From NCBI GenBank assembly GCA_036321105.1, contig JAYEPQ010000014.1:1681501-1745500 (forward strand): a stretch of DNA of 64,000 bases. The letters are read 5' to 3'. Source of the stretch: Dracaena cambodiana (lineage: Eukaryota; Streptophyta; Magnoliopsida; Asparagales; Asparagaceae). The translations under genes were made by a program, and so were the position numbers. The notes below the pieces were generated by a model that ran no database searches, was not told the origin of the DNA, and worked only from the letters and a program-made list of their open reading frames with translations. Shown one piece after another: positions 1 through 12,889 of this stretch (the first letter of the stretch is position 1; every line of letters starts with the position of its first letter).

Positions 1-1117
1 CCCCGCGTGAAAGGAAGTTCTTGCACGCTGGCTTATCTTCGCGATTGACGCAGATCATAGCTTCGCGCTTAGCGCGGTTTTTACGATTGACAACTATCTG
101 CCAATCATCTTCCCGTTCCTTGTGGGTGTCAGAAGTCTTGCGTTTATTGCAAGTATCACTGGCTTCGCGTCTCTCGCTAGGCACAGTAATAGCCCCGCGT
201 GGAGAATCACACGCTGGCTTTGAATAATTTTTATACTCGCGTAACTCGCGAGTGTTGGGTATTCTGCGACTAGCGCAACCCTTACTGGCTTCGCGTCTCT
301 CGCTAGGCACAGTAATAACCTCGCGTGGAGAATCACACGGTGGCTTTGAATAATTTTTATACTCGCGTAACTCGCGAGTGTTGGATATTCTGCGACTAGC
401 GCAACCCTTACTGGCTTCGCGTCTCTCGCTAGGCACAGTAATAGCCTCGCGTGGAGAATCACACGCTGGCTTGGAATAATTTTTATACTCGCGTAACTCG
501 CGAGTGTTGGGAATCTTGCGTAACTCGCCAGTATTACCAGCCTCGCGTGGAAAATCACACGCTGGCTTTTCCTTGCTTTTAAGGCAAGTTGTATCTTCGC
601 GTTTAACGCGGTAGAGATTGGTCTCGCGGGTAGCGCGAGCCAATTTGCGAGGGACCATAGCCTCGCGTCCTCTAGAGTTAGCTCCGCGTCCAAGGCGGGC
701 TTTGAGGGCTCTACGCCTCGCTCTCCAGTTCCTGTTCCGGAGTTGGGTTCTGGTCAGTCCAGTTCCCAAGTCTTCTTTGGCAATCGGAAGCTCATCCTCG
801 GCTAGGATTTCTCGTGTGAACTCCGGCGTTATAACCGTAGTCTCCAAGGATCGCCGTCTCTCGGTGGATACCTTTCTATCCGTCACTCGGGCAATGGAGT
901 ACATACGGCGATAGTGCCGTGTCTCATCCAAGTCACCTGATCCGGAGGAGAGGAACTCCTCGTACTTCTGCTGGTCGATTTCAACGACCAGCGTGTCTAC
1001 TTCGGATTCGATCAAGTCAACATCCGATTGCGCCACAATCTCTTCATCAGTGAAAGAGATGGCTCCCACTGTGGTCGCCAGTTTGTTCGTCGTAAAATTT
1101 CCTTCGCTTCCTCCCAT
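1..1117 (-). CDS. Partial open reading frame with three internal ~45-residue repeats, product unknown
   Basis: I read the minus strand from an ATG at 1117 down to base 2 without a stop (372 codons); the frame runs off the window edge. The first ~125 residues are acidic and non-repetitive. The next ~40 are very Arg-rich. From about residue 180 a unit containing KPACDSPRE, VPSERREASKGCASRR and NTRELREYKNYS recurs about three times with few changes, matching ~135-bp DNA repeats at roughly 170-560. Upstream lie a TATA-like box and a long leader. Keeping one frame open through near-identical repeats suggests coding selection or recent origin. I do not recognise the family. A first ORF of an LTR element or an endogenous pararetrovirus would fit the leader and position, but that is speculation; no RT, protease or zinc knuckle is visible in this part. 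Confidence 0.5.
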   Translation of the reverse strand, partial: MGGSEGNFTTNKLATTVGAISFTDEEIVAQSDVDLIESEVDTLVVEIDQQKYEEFLSSGSGDLDETRHYRRMYSIARVTDRKVSTERRRSLETTVITPEFTREILAEDELPIAKEDLGTGLTRTQLRNRNWRARRRALKARLGRGANSRGREAMVPRKLARATRETNLYRVKREDTTCLKSKEKPACDFPREAGNTGELRKIPNTRELREYKNYSKPACDSPREAITVPSERREASKGCASRRISNTRELREYKNYSKPPCDSPREVITVPSERREASKGCASRRIPNTRELREYKNYSKPACDSPRGAITVPSERREASDTCNKRKTSDTHKEREDDWQIVVNRKNRAKREAMICVNREDKPACKNFLSRG

Positions 1118-1945
1118 TGAATTAACTTAAATTACAATGAAAGTGAACAAGATATAAAAAGAACAAACGAGAGGATTTTATATTTCAATCTCTCTCTTTT
1201 ACAATAATTGTGGGATCTGTGGCGATGGGATCTGTCAAGCAACTCCTTTTGACAATCGGTACGTTGAAATCTTCTCTTTTAAAGATATCGGCCGAATATA
1301 GACGATCTTCTCTGGCTTTGATTTGTTCAAGGCTCTCTCGCGTAACTCGAACTTCTCAAGAATTCCAGAAAGAAGATGGTGACTTTCTCTGATCTTCACG
1401 AACTCAAGGCTCTGTGCGTAACTTGAATTCTCCAAGATCTCAGAAGATGATCAACAAAGGCTTCAAGGCTCTCTCGCGTACTTGAATTGCCAAAGGATCA
1501 ATAGGAGACTTCCGATGCCAAAAAGAAGAAACAGACCTCTAGGGTTTCACCAGGAAGGTATTTATAGCCCCAGATTAATGCAAGAGTTTCTATCTAAATA
1601 GAACTCGCATTCATCAAGGATTCCAATCAAATATCTTAGTTTTGATGGAATTCTGATTAGACTTGATTAGGGTATTTGGATAAGCCCAAAATCATAATCT
1701 CAATCAATATGAGATTCTGGTTATCTGCTTACGCGGAGCTTTAATCGCATCAAAACGCGACGCTAAATAACCATAACGCGGAGTTAACGCGGAGCTATTG
1801 ATCATCTCCGCGTTTTACTCAAACGCGAGGCTAATATAAGCCAAACTGCGGAATCAACGCTGAGCTATTAAATATCTCCGCGTTTTATTCAAACGCAGGG
1901 TTAATGTAACCAAACGCGGGGCTATTGAATTAGCTCCGCGTTCTG
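1118..1945 (-). promoter_or_regulatory. Probable promoter and long repeated leader of the edge ORF
   Basis: On the minus strand a TATA-like CTATAAATA lies at 1567-1559. About 400 bases then separate the presumed start from the ATG at 1117. The leader repeats a motif like CTCTCTCGCGTAACTTGAA at about 1330, 1400 and 1475. Further upstream (1730-1945) short units with CTCCGCGTTTTA and AACGCGGAGCTATT alternate, giving a CG-rich block in AT-rich surroundings. The block stops where the Copia remnant begins. Promoter function is inference. Confidence 0.3.
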
Positions 1946-1947
1946 TC

Positions 1948-2370
1948 GTGGAAAATCCTTTTTACTTAGAAATTTTCACTGCCAACAGTGTTTTCTCGTG
2001 GAGCTCGAAGAAGCAACAAACTGTAGCTCAGTCCACTGCTGAGGCAAAGTTTGTTGCTGCAGCAGCCATTGTTAATCAAGCTTTATGGCTAAAAAAAATT
2101 CTAGCTGATTTTGATCTGGAGCAGAAGAAAAGCACGAAGATTCTTGTTGACAACCAAGCTGCTATTGCTATCTCTCATAATCTCGTGTTTCATGGAAAGA
2201 CTAAGCATTTTAACATCAAGTTATTCTTCCTAAGAGAAGTACAGAAACATGGTAATGTGATTCTTGTCTACTGCAAAACAGAAGATCAAGTTGCAGACAT
2301 TTTAACCAAACCATTGCCTACTTGCAAGTTCGAGTTTCTGAGGTCAAGACTTGGTGTTTGCAGCTCCTAA
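1948..2370 (+). pseudogene. Ty1/Copia RNase H C-terminal fragment
   Basis: The reading frame covers the end of a Copia polyprotein: FSWSSKKQQTVAQSTAEA, then VDNQAAIAI, the TKHFNIKLFFLRE segment and QVADILTKPLP, which are hallmarks of plant Copia RNase H. The first ~10 residues are not RNase H-like, so the element is cut at about 1965. Integrase, RT and gag are absent. The frame closes just upstream of a purine tract and an LTR start, as expected for a 3' end. This is a dead, 5'-truncated copy. Confidence 0.85.
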
Positions 2371-2382
2371 AGCAAGGAGGAG

Positions 2383-2640
2383 TGTTAGATGACGTGCTTA
2401 GAAGCTGCTAATGTGGAGTTGATTGTGTCAAAGTTTGTTCCTGTTTTTAGGAAGTAGTTATTTTGTTATTCATGCTCTGTAATCGTGGAGCAAGTTTAGG
2501 ATCATGTTGTTAGTGGGTTGTTATTTTTTTAAACTTTAAATATTGTAATGTTTTGCCTTAAAAAAATAAGAGGTATATTGGTTCTTTGCCTCGTTCTTGC
2601 TGTAGCAAAATCCTTTGCTTCATACTTTGTTGTAACAACA
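2383..2640 (+). repeat. 3' LTR of the truncated Copia element
   Basis: A polypurine tract (AGCAAGGAGGAG) directly precedes TGTTAGATGACG, a typical LTR start. The end is placed at the TAACA/CAACA near 2637-2640, giving a ~255-bp LTR with TG...CA ends. The exact 3' boundary is uncertain because the 5' LTR is missing. Confidence 0.6.
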
Positions 2641-5216
2641 TTTTTCTATTTTTTTCACGTTAAGAAACAACAGAGAGGAATTTGACAGCTCGTAAGACAC
2701 ATGAATCATAAGAAAGAGGTCACAAGTTCGAGGATTGTCTCCAACAAATACCAAGAGAGAAATTTCAAGCAGGGTGGAGGAAGTGGTATGGCCATGCCCC
2801 ACCTAATAATCACTGGTATTTATGTAAAAATGACATGGTAGTTTACTAGTTCTCTATAATAATATGAGTACGTGTTAATTTTCTACGAATGGGGTAAAAG
2901 ATTTACAATTACTATCTGTAATTTAGAGAGGCTAAGAAAAATATGGAACATTTAATATCCACAGGAAAACTGTTACCTCTAACAGGATCTTGCAAATGCT
3001 TTCATCTTTCATCAATTGAGCAAGCATTGCTAGTTGTATCAGGGAATGTCATAGTTACATATTGTGAGCTAATCAAAACCATTAAGACAAGTATAAATAA
3101 CTATATTTTCACAAGTATGCATCAAACACTTGAAGCTTGAATAATGCATTTTGTTCTTCTTCTTTAAAATGTTCGTATTATAGACTAGAGATCACAGAAG
3201 GGTGTATAACTCCGCATAGAAATATATAGTTAGTTAATTGACAGTTCTGCTGAAATCATAATTTCCAAGATGCTGTTGATGCCCCTCCGTTTATACATTG
3301 TTAATATCAATGGCAGACAAAGCACTAAAGGAAATGATAACTCATTGTCTTTCCAGTTTCTACCTCTTGAAAGCAAATACAACCACTTCCTATTTTTAGT
3401 CACCATCATTCTTTTAACTTTCCTGCTTCCATTTAACATAGTCATCCCCTAATCCAATTAAAGTCGAGGAATATAATGAAACTACTATGGATCTGTCTAC
3501 ACAGCATCAGGAACAAAAGGGTAATATGATACTGGCAGCAGCTATTGAACATAAGGGAGCATGTGCTAATGGCAATGTATAGAAAGAATGACCTTGCCAA
3601 TTCTATCATCCACTCAGGGTAAGCAAGTACTTTGGAAGCATATGATATTTGATATAAAAGGACAGGTGGCAGTAGGATAGGATTTGAAAGGTTGTAGGTG
3701 AGTTCTTGGTACTGACGGTATCTGAAAACAATTAACAGGTCTTTCTGAAACCTGCACATGAGGCTACCATGTAATGTATGCCATGAGACACCTGTACTCT
3801 ACATATGCCAATCCAGAAGACAACATGGAGAGAAAAATTAACTGCTGGAAGTTTGCTCACAATATTTTGGGGTCAAGGCCAATGAATTTAGATGCCATAA
3901 GTCATGCCAAGAAAGGAAATGGCAATATTGAGGAGGATGGCAGAGGCTCCATACCATCCTGGGACAGGAGCTAATGGCAGAGATTATTAAAGATTATTAA
4001 ATGTGAAGTTGTCAGCCACATGAGCATCATGCAGCCATTTAATATACAGGAAGTTGATAAAAGAAATAGCTGAAGGTAGATCTTTTTCTTTTCTTTCTTC
4101 CTTCGTGGTACTTTAAATGGTATATGTTTGGATTAATTAGTACCTTCATTCCTGCATCCTACTTCACCCGTACCTCGTGTTCATGCTTATGTAAATGAAG
4201 CTTGAAAGATCTTCCCATTAAATATCACACCACTGAAAGCCTACTACTACCATCAGTGAGTACAGAAGTAAGATGCTGCCATCAATAGTTTCAACTAAAA
4301 CCCACCTCTGCTTTTGGTTCCCTTCTAGATGGGTTAAATTCCACAACACATTTTGCTAAGTTTAGGAATTGTATCGGTTAAGTCCCAATCATGACATTTT
4401 CTTTTAAGATTTACTAACGGTTAGTTAAAAAGTTGATAGATAGATAGCATCATTGATATGGAAATTGTTGCTGATGACATGTTATGTACAGATGTCAAAA
4501 CCCTAGAACCGGAATAATTTTATAAAAATTATAGGTGCTATTTTATTCTCATAATGGAGACTTCATGATCCACTTATCTCTGTCTTTTACTTGTTCCCGA
4601 CCTTTCCACTCTTCTAGTATCTCCAAGATCCCACTATATCAGTTGCATCAGTCTAATGTGTTATCTCGCATACATCTTAACTTACTATTACCTGCAAAAG
4701 AATTTGCAAATTTCTTAGTTGTGTCAGCCCATCAGTAGAGTCCCTAGATTTGTCATGCACCAGTAACACGCATAGGATACTGAGTTTAAATTAAAATATT
4801 TATATGTTTAGTACAACTTAAAAAACAAAATTATGATGATTGCAATGGAAGCTAGATAATTAAACACTTGATTTCTTCGAATAAGAACTGTCTTTTAGTT
4901 TAATAATGACTATATTTACACTCCTCAACCTATAATACAAAAGTTAAATAAAAACAACAGAAGTTTTAATATTTGAGATGAGCCTCATTCTCAAATATTT
5001 AAAACTTCTTTACCTCAAATGTGATTGTGATCTCTCCCTGTTGACCATGCTCACAAGCTGCCACTAATATATTCATATCTGCAGTCATAGCTTCTCTTTG
5101 CCTAATATGTTTTCTCAATCATAATAGAGTAATGCACCAAAGGAGGATGTAGCTATTGAGATATGCTTTGCAATTATGATTGAAAAGGTAAGAGAGAAGG
5201 TAGAGAGGATTGAAAC
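2641..5216. other. Intergenic, no gene recognised
   Basis: AT-rich sequence with only short frames on both strands. A short minus-strand frame near 3900-3975 reads as a hydrophobic segment but has no supporting splice signals or neighbours. I see no RNA gene. Confidence 0.5.
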
Positions 5217-5430
5217 TGTTGAAAGACCATTCTACTACACCAAAACTCCGAAGTTACGGTAAAATGCGCGGTAGGAATTGAATCTGGGTTGCTTTGATAC
5301 CATGTTGAAAGACCATTCCAGTGCACCAAAACTCCGAAGTTATGGTGAAGGTTGAGGGAAATTATTTTGTATTTTAATAGAAACCAATACTAATGCTGAT
5401 CAAGATTACTATGTATAAAAGTACGTGTTG
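5217..5430 (-). mobile_element. Copia/TRIM-like LTR relic with primer-binding site
   Basis: The ~45-bp sequence beginning TGTTGAAAGACCATTC and reaching CACCAAAACTCCGAAG occurs at 5217 and again at 5303. Between them, on the minus strand, TGGTATCAAAGC directly follows ...TTTCAACA. That is one base off the usual initiator-tRNA-Met primer-binding site (TGGTATCAGAGC) placed immediately after an LTR end. The distance between LTR end and second copy is only ~85 bp, so this is either a miniature terminal-repeat element or a badly deleted one. Confidence 0.45.
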
Positions 5431-8204
5431 AGGTGTGGCTTATTCAAATGAGTCAGATTTCTGCCAGATGGTTCCATCAGATAGCAAATCTCATGCCAAC
5501 AAATATGCTTTTGGTGTCTGTTTCCAAAGTGTGGAGCATGAGTTTTGTTTAGTGCTGGTCTCTCTTCCTTTTCCTGAATCTCACACTCTGTTTTTCAGTT
5601 TGTTGTTGGTAAATTAAATGTACCATCTTCATTTCCTTTTTGTTCTGCATGTTTCTTTACATGTCTGTTTGATCTTAAGCTTTCTATGCTTTTAAAGTAA
5701 ATTCCTATTGAATACCTACACACACATAAACATTTGCTCATAACTATGATAATAAAAATAATAACAATTATTCTGACTAGCGACCTCACTTGTCTAGCAT
5801 GAAGGAGTACTGCATCTCAAGACGTTCATTCATTGACTGTCTTGACTCCCTTGTACTTCACTATGTAGAACAAGGCAGAAGCACAAGCAAGCAAGTAAAG
5901 AGGGGAAAAAGCAATCTACATAATTTAGGATAGAATTTGCATCGCAAGCTCCTTACTTTCTGCCAAATGGTCTTACCCTTCGACCTCGGCAATGCTACGG
6001 CAAACATAGATTTGTATACCATTTGACTCTCTGACCCTAAGCAAATTTTCATGTTTCATTAACACAATTCCAGTCAAATGGTCAATTCTCGGATAATCTT
6101 ATCATAATATTGGAATCTTTTTCGTTTTCATTCGATTCATATACTTTTACCGTTCTCAATTTCAAAAAGAAAATGGGATGTATGTTCAAGCTACGAAGAC
6201 TGCCTGATCACATTCACAATTAAATGAAAACGGCAACTTGAGAAAGCAGCATGTGGAGGCTTCAACAGCAAATTTTAAGAAATATTCATTTACTAATTCA
6301 CTCAAAGCAAATTAAACACTTAACAATATGCAAAATTACCTTTTAAATCTATTCAGGGTGTGTAAGCTTGGACCAAATTTAAGGAAGTGCTTACTATCTG
6401 AAGATTGTGCTTCAACTTCTGTCTGCTGTATGGATGGACATCTCCTCAGAATTATCATTAAATACAGCAACCACTGTCAGAATACCTGAAAAATGACTAA
6501 AGGAAACCAGATCATTCTATAATATCCCTGAACTAAATTAATATGACAAACATGCAACCAGAACCATCTTAAGTACTTGCACAGGCAGAAATATAAAAAG
6601 ATTTCCGAACTCTGCAGATCTGATGCATGACAATCCTAGGTTCTGGCTACAGAAAGGTACACATCATAAACAGTTCTACCTTCTAGGATGAACTTATTTG
6701 AATCAGAAAACTAACACTGGCACTTCATTGAGTGTAGAACATTAGAGATTCCATCCATGAAGTTAGGTTGAGTTTCTCTTCCATACCCATTCAATATTGT
6801 AAAATTTATCTACAATCATCACATAATCCAACCAATCGAGGTCTGCTTCACCAGAGCAGCAATCCCTGTTATATCTAAGTACATCGGTCAGCAACTCGTT
6901 ATAAGAGCAGGCCATGTTGCTAAGACATTGGGCCTATTCCTTTATCAGCCACAAACAGTCCCAGAATAGGAGTATATGCTACTTCTTCCACCCTTCTTGG
7001 TTATACGCTTCTCTCATACTGGGTGGCACTAACTTATTTTATCATAATGCAGAAGTATTTCCTCAATCTGACCATAGAATGGAACCATATTCTATCTGGC
7101 TGTCAAACATTTCTTGGATCTGATTTTTGAACGGAACCATGCTCAAGTTGCCGTTACATTAAACTTATTTGTTGTTTTGCCTTTTAATTTATAGAATCAG
7201 CATTACAAAGACTCAAATTCATAAAAACTGAAAGAGAAACAGATTTGATCCCAATTGCATAAGTAGTACAAGTTTCTTTTTTTTTAATTCCCTAAAAGAA
7301 TATGTTTCTTTAAAAATATCTTAAACAAATGTAAAAAAGAAAGAAATGAAAACAAGCAAAGCACAGTTAACAACTTGAACGGGGGGAAAGAAAGCAAAGT
7401 TATTAGAACTTGGATCTGGCATATAGTCTTTAGATATCTGCTCTGGCATACATGCTTCTGTAAGAAAATCCACTTCAGTGGCATGTATGTGCATCAACAC
7501 ATACTGAGACTAGAAAGTTGATTCCTTCCTATCTTCATGTTAGCAGAAATTAATTTTAAATGCTCAAGACTTATTTAGCCTAGCAAAGATATCAAATACA
7601 CCTTTCGTACAGAAATAACAGTTTTAACAATTTCATTAGTCAAACTGCACTGAACTTTGCATCGTACGAAGTTGAAAACCTGCCTCGCATGAACCCATTA
7701 TCAGGGACAGTTAGAAAAGGATCACAGGTACTATCCAACATTTCCCATTACTCAGAAAACTGATACAATGGGGAAATGCAAACCCGTAACCAACGCAAGC
7801 CTTCAAAAAATTTAAGGGAGCCACAGCAGCCTGCACCCCACATACACAAACAGACACACACATGCACAGTCTTCTGCTGCTTCTTTAAGAAGAACTAGCA
7901 TCATAACCAACAGTATTTCTTCATTTACATTAACATTCCATAATATCAAAGAATCAAGCATCCTAAGCGACATTGGTTTCTTTATGATTCTTATTTGTAC
8001 TTAGCATACATTATAATATAAATTAATGGTGTTAACTTATTATTGTAGATTTGTCATTATTATAAAATGTTACAATTAATATTTGGTTGCTAAACGAAGT
8101 CTAATCTAATGTCTCCTAGCAGATATTTCCCTAAAACAACCATCTAAAACTATAATAATGCCATCATACTCTCTTAATAGAACAGCAGAATAACATATTA
8201 TTTA
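5431..8204. other. Intergenic, no gene recognised
   Basis: AT-rich. Two minus-strand stretches look faintly exon-like (about 6925-6790 and 7460-7380, the second after a TTTCTTACAG acceptor), but neither gives a product I recognise. No RNA gene seen. Confidence 0.4.
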
Positions 8205-9670
8205 AGTTTTTTTTGATTAAAAACGGTGGGCTAGTGCCCCCCGTGTTCCATTAATTTAGCTTAATAGAACAGATACACAGAACGTAAAAAAAACAAAATA
8301 CAAGGTACGAGAGTTACACTACATATTACATCATATATCCATTACAAACATTTGTAGGTGGCACAACTAATGTAGTCATCGACTAAGGAGACCAATTTCA
8401 ATGTTCTGGCCGATCACATCTAGGCATCCGCCTCCGGCATATGTGAATCACCAAAAGCAGGTGGTGGATCATCTTCTACATCTTCTTCCTCTGAGAAATC
8501 GTCCCGCCTATCTTCCTCAGAGAGAATACCTGCCCAAGCACTGATATCAGAGTGAATAATGGTCATGCAAGTCTCTACTGAATGTGATGTGTTTCTAAAA
8601 ATTCTATCGTTGCGTTCCTTCCAAATGTTCCAACATATGGCAGCTATATATTGGTGTGCGACGGATTTTTCCCTCGTACTAGAAAATTCCGCATCCCACA
8701 GTGATTGCACTGTTTGTCCAACTGGTGCCACGTTTGTAAAGGCCGTCCAAATGACACGTATGTAATCACAAGACAATATGATATGGTGACCGGATTCCTC
8801 CCCCTGGCCACACAGCACACAAACATTTGGGCCTATCCATCCTCGTTTTTGTAAGTTGTCCCACGTGAGTAGTGCATCCTTGGTCAATAACCACAAAAAA
8901 ATTCTAATTTTTAGGGGGCATCGTGTCCTCCAAATTTCCTTAGCGTGGTACAAACGACATCCCCCATCGTTGAGGAAACAATACATGGATTTAACAGAGA
9001 AATTTTTTGTCTTTTCCCACCTCCATAGCGGAGTATCTATTTGTATGGTTATGCTATTGATGGGGGGCATGACTCCTAGTACATTCTCATCCTGAATTGA
9101 TGTCCACTGGCCGTTTGAGAAGTGGTCGCGCACATTTGAACACTTGTTGAGCTCCCTACTAAATGCGTTTGGAAACAATGATGCCAAAGGTATTGTTGTA
9201 CACCATCTATCTAGCCAGAATGCGATGGATTTTCCATTTCCAAGTATAAAAGCAACACCCGGCCAAAAGGATGATTCAACATTTTTAATCCCCTTCCAAA
9301 AACTGGACACATTTGTGGAATTTCGCGGCCTTGCCCTTAAAGTGTGTCCCCTCGGACCATATTTTCCCAATAAGATTTTTTGTATCCGACCGTTGGGATT
9401 GCTAATGATTTTCCACCACCATTTGCTTAACAGCGATATGTTAAAATTATTGATATTTATGATGCCCAAACCTCCTTCTTCCTTTGATCTACAGACCTGT
9501 CCCCAAGATAGGAGATGGAATTTTCTCATATTTGTATCTACCCCTTCCCAAAGGAAACGTCTTCTGATCTTGTCGATGGCTTTTGTGACCCATCTCGGCA
9601 TTCGAAATAGGGTCATAAGATACATTGGAGAACTTTGGCGACAGCCGTTACCAACTCAGTTCAACATCGT
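8205..9670 (-). mobile_element. 5'-truncated L1-type LINE, 3' half of ORF2 plus tail
   Basis: A single minus-strand frame (9625-8420, 401 aa) covers the end of a plant LINE ORF2. It contains MTLFRMPRWVTKAIDKIRRR, WGQVCRSKEEGGLGI, and then a zf-RVT zinc-binding module with KEIWRTRCPLKIRIFLWLL, CVLCGQGEESGHHIILSC and a WNIWKERNDRIF tail. Upstream of 9625 the frame continues only after a frameshift, and the catalytic RT motifs are absent. The element ends with a ~200-bp 3' UTR and an A-rich tail at 8212-8219. Orientation is opposite to the related LINE at 12.9-15.7 kb. Confidence 0.85.
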
Positions 9671-11311
9671 AAGCACGCGACATATGCTAGGAATCAATGG
9701 CATAGATCTACTACAGCATGTAAAAGCATAGTTTCAGTTAAGTACACATTTCTAGGATGTTTCCCTCCTGCTAGCCTTGAAAGCTAGATCCAATAGCCCG
9801 ATGGTCTACCTTGGGCCCATTGTCCTAGAATTAGGTACCAACCCAACCAAAAGAAAATTAATGATAATCCACAACCCACAGGCCACATCACATTTACTTT
9901 TAGAATCCAAGTCACAGCTACAATAATATAAATTCTAAAATCTCTCACAGTATCGAAAAAAAATTGCACAAGCTCCTCCAAGGCTCCAACTCATCTAAAG
10001 GGATAACGTATCAATTACTTGGCCTGTGACCAAACCAGTTACCTACTACTTCTAGGTATCCGACTAAAACCACAAAGGATAAAAAGTTTGTCCTATAGGG
10101 ATACTGCAGATGCACTGGAAACCTTGATTTTAACATCAATTAACTGAGAAATTCTTTTGTTATCCAATTCTTTTTTCTTTTCTTTTTTTTTTTTTTTTGT
10201 AATTTGGAATAAGCTTAAATTACAACTCAAATTACGGTACACTTCAAATCTCAAAAGTTTACTTATGTTAGTCCTATAATTAAACTCTATTAATTCATAT
10301 TTATTGTAAAACAAAACTACTAATGTAAAGAAAAGTTACCAACAAAAAGGTCAATATGTTTATCTTGTATAGGTACATAATTATGAGCCTGACTATGGAC
10401 GCAATAGCAAAATACTACTTACCTATGCTAAATAAACATTCATGCAATCTCATTCCTATAGAATATATTTTACAATAGCTTCCACTCCAGTAGTTTTGAA
10501 CTTCTCAAGCTTACTTGATGTGGTTTAATCTTCTTTGATTAGAGGATGGAAAGAAACCTAATGTGTTTATACCTTGTTATCTAAAATCGCATATCATACA
10601 AGAAAAGGCTAGACTAGTTGTATCATTCTAATTGTTATCAACCCAAAGAAAAATTATTCTAGCTACTGGTTAGTGAACACAATGACGAGATCTTTGTTCA
10701 ACGTGCTGCAAAAATATGCCATGTCAAACACCAATACCAAATCACAGTTCGATGTAAGCCTATCATAAAAATTAGCTAGAAATGCTTAGATAAGAATAAA
10801 TTAATACGTCAAATATTTATGTCAAATAGGATACTATTACATATCTCCATTTGTCACCAGAGCATATGTGGAATGACTCTTACTTTGATGCTTTCCTGCT
10901 TTCTGAGCATTACTAGTCCTTTATTCTTGCAATCATGTGCTTGACGTGTTCCTACTGCTGCATGTTAGTGTTTCAGACATCTTTTGGCGAATCCTAGCTT
11001 GACCTCTATGTTGGCTTGGAACACTCAACACACTTATATATGGCCCATCCTTTCTCCCTTATCATTTCAATAGATGATGGCTAAGCTGAGAACACCCTTG
11101 TAGACTTTTACAAGACAATTAGATATGGTTACCCCTTCTGCTTGCCAAATCCCTGAATATTTAGTGCCATTAATTAGACCAAGTTCAAGGGCACTAAGAC
11201 CATGGATGGATAATTGATAAAGTTCCATGCAAGAGACTAGCCAAAGTGCAGCTCATGGTTTCTAGCACATTCATCAAAAACTTGACAGGCACAATCCCTT
11301 GAATCCTTTGT

Positions 11312-11357
<46 letters not shown>

Positions 11358-12362
11358 GCACATGTGAGAAGCCAATGAATATTAATATCAAGAACTAGTA
11401 GATAAAGGATCCAATAGCTCATAGTGGATAAAGGTGAACAATTTGTCTTGAGTCTCTTGACCACAACCTACAAGGAAAAAGAGCTGGTTTATTGTTAACC
11501 TTATAAATTGATTCATCCCACTCCATTTCGGCAAAGATTGATGATAACACCTCCAACCTGGCTCTTACGATCAATAAAATTAGCAGGCAATCACAGACAA
11601 TAGACTACAATCTCTAAAATAAATATTAAATGAATTTCTCTCTAGATGGCATGTGCTAAAGCCCGTCATGATCGTGCTCTCCTAGCTAAAATATAAAGTT
11701 ATCTGAAACATTATTCTTATACATGTCTTGAGCAATGAAATTTCATGGATATATTTCTCTAGTCATGGAATTTCCAAATAAATGACGCCAATAATGTTAG
11801 ATGACTTGATTGATTAATACACAGTTAACTATCCCACCAACCAAGACCGTGTTCATTTGGAGGCTACACAAATCCCATATCCATGCTCATTTGGAGGCTA
11901 CACATTTTTCATGCCAAGTGGTAGATAAGAGTTTACCTACAAATAGGCATGATCAAGAAGGTGAAGATGCACCAAAGGGTTTGAGAAAGTTTGTATTAGA
12001 CAGTTATTACACATGTCTCTTTGAGCGTTATCATCTTTAGGTGCAGTGGATTTTAGGTGAGCGAGATTAGAGTGTAATCTCTTTGTATTCTCCTCTTTTT
12101 TTATTAGTGGATTTCTTGTTGTTCATCTTTATTTTCGTATTCAATATTGGTTGAATCGTGTTATGTCTTGGTGTGTTAGTTCTCATTTTTATTATTGTAC
12201 TGCTAGGTATTATTAGATGCCTTTTGCATAGAGAAACCTTCTTCCGCCCCCACAAATAACCCTCCAATGGTTACAGAATTATCCATGCTAAGTTGTGATA
12301 TTACAAGCATAGTTATAATCATTAAGCTATTATTTCTGTACCGGAAACCTTTAATAAGAAAT
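9671..12362. other. Intergenic, no gene recognised
   Basis: AT-rich, with poly-T runs at about 10180-10198 and 11318-11352. Around 11845-11910 a short phrase (CATTTGGAGGCTACAC) is duplicated about 50 bp apart. No coding sequence or RNA gene is supported. Confidence 0.5.
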
Positions 12363-12731
12363 TAGGGTTGTCAAACAAGCCCATGACTTGCAGACTATTT
12401 GTGTTCAGCTCAATTTTGTCTCTTGGTAAACAAACTGAACTTGTCCTCGAGTTTGAGTTTGGTTTTAATAAACTCGAAATGAGATATGTATGATTATTTC
12501 TTATAACTATGTGATATGTATATTCAATAAGGATAATTTATGAGTTACTTATGTAATAAAAAACAAATGCAATTTTGAAAATAGAATTTTTGACTCGATA
12601 AATACTCATTTCTCCCTAAATATTTCGTTCAAACTACTTGGTTATCAAAGTCCTCAATCCTAAGAGTCATCAAATAAACAAACCAACTTGAGTGAGGGTT
12701 GGCCCGCACAAGTTCAGCTTGTTCACCCCTA
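12363..12731. mobile_element. Possible hAT-type MITE
   Basis: The left end TAGGGTTGTCAAACAAGC and the reverse complement of the right end, TAGGGGTGAACAAGCT, resemble hAT terminal repeats and bound 369 bp with no coding content. I could not find a clean 8-bp target duplication, so the call is tentative. Confidence 0.35.
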
Positions 12732-12889
12732 AAAAATCCATTACCAGTTGTTAAGCATTTTATAGCCGTAATTTTCTACAAAGGTGCATATGAAATTTGA
12801 GCTAAACTACTCTCAGTTGTAGGGATTCTATTCCCCTTCTAGCTTTCCAGGTTCCCATATCTCAGATTGTCAGTTGATATGGCTATAAA

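Noticed and set aside
2680..2790. tRNA-like GAGGTCACAAGTTCGAGG, possible SINE or tRNA
   Set aside because: Only a loose B-box resemblance; no A box at the right distance and no cloverleaf could be drawn.
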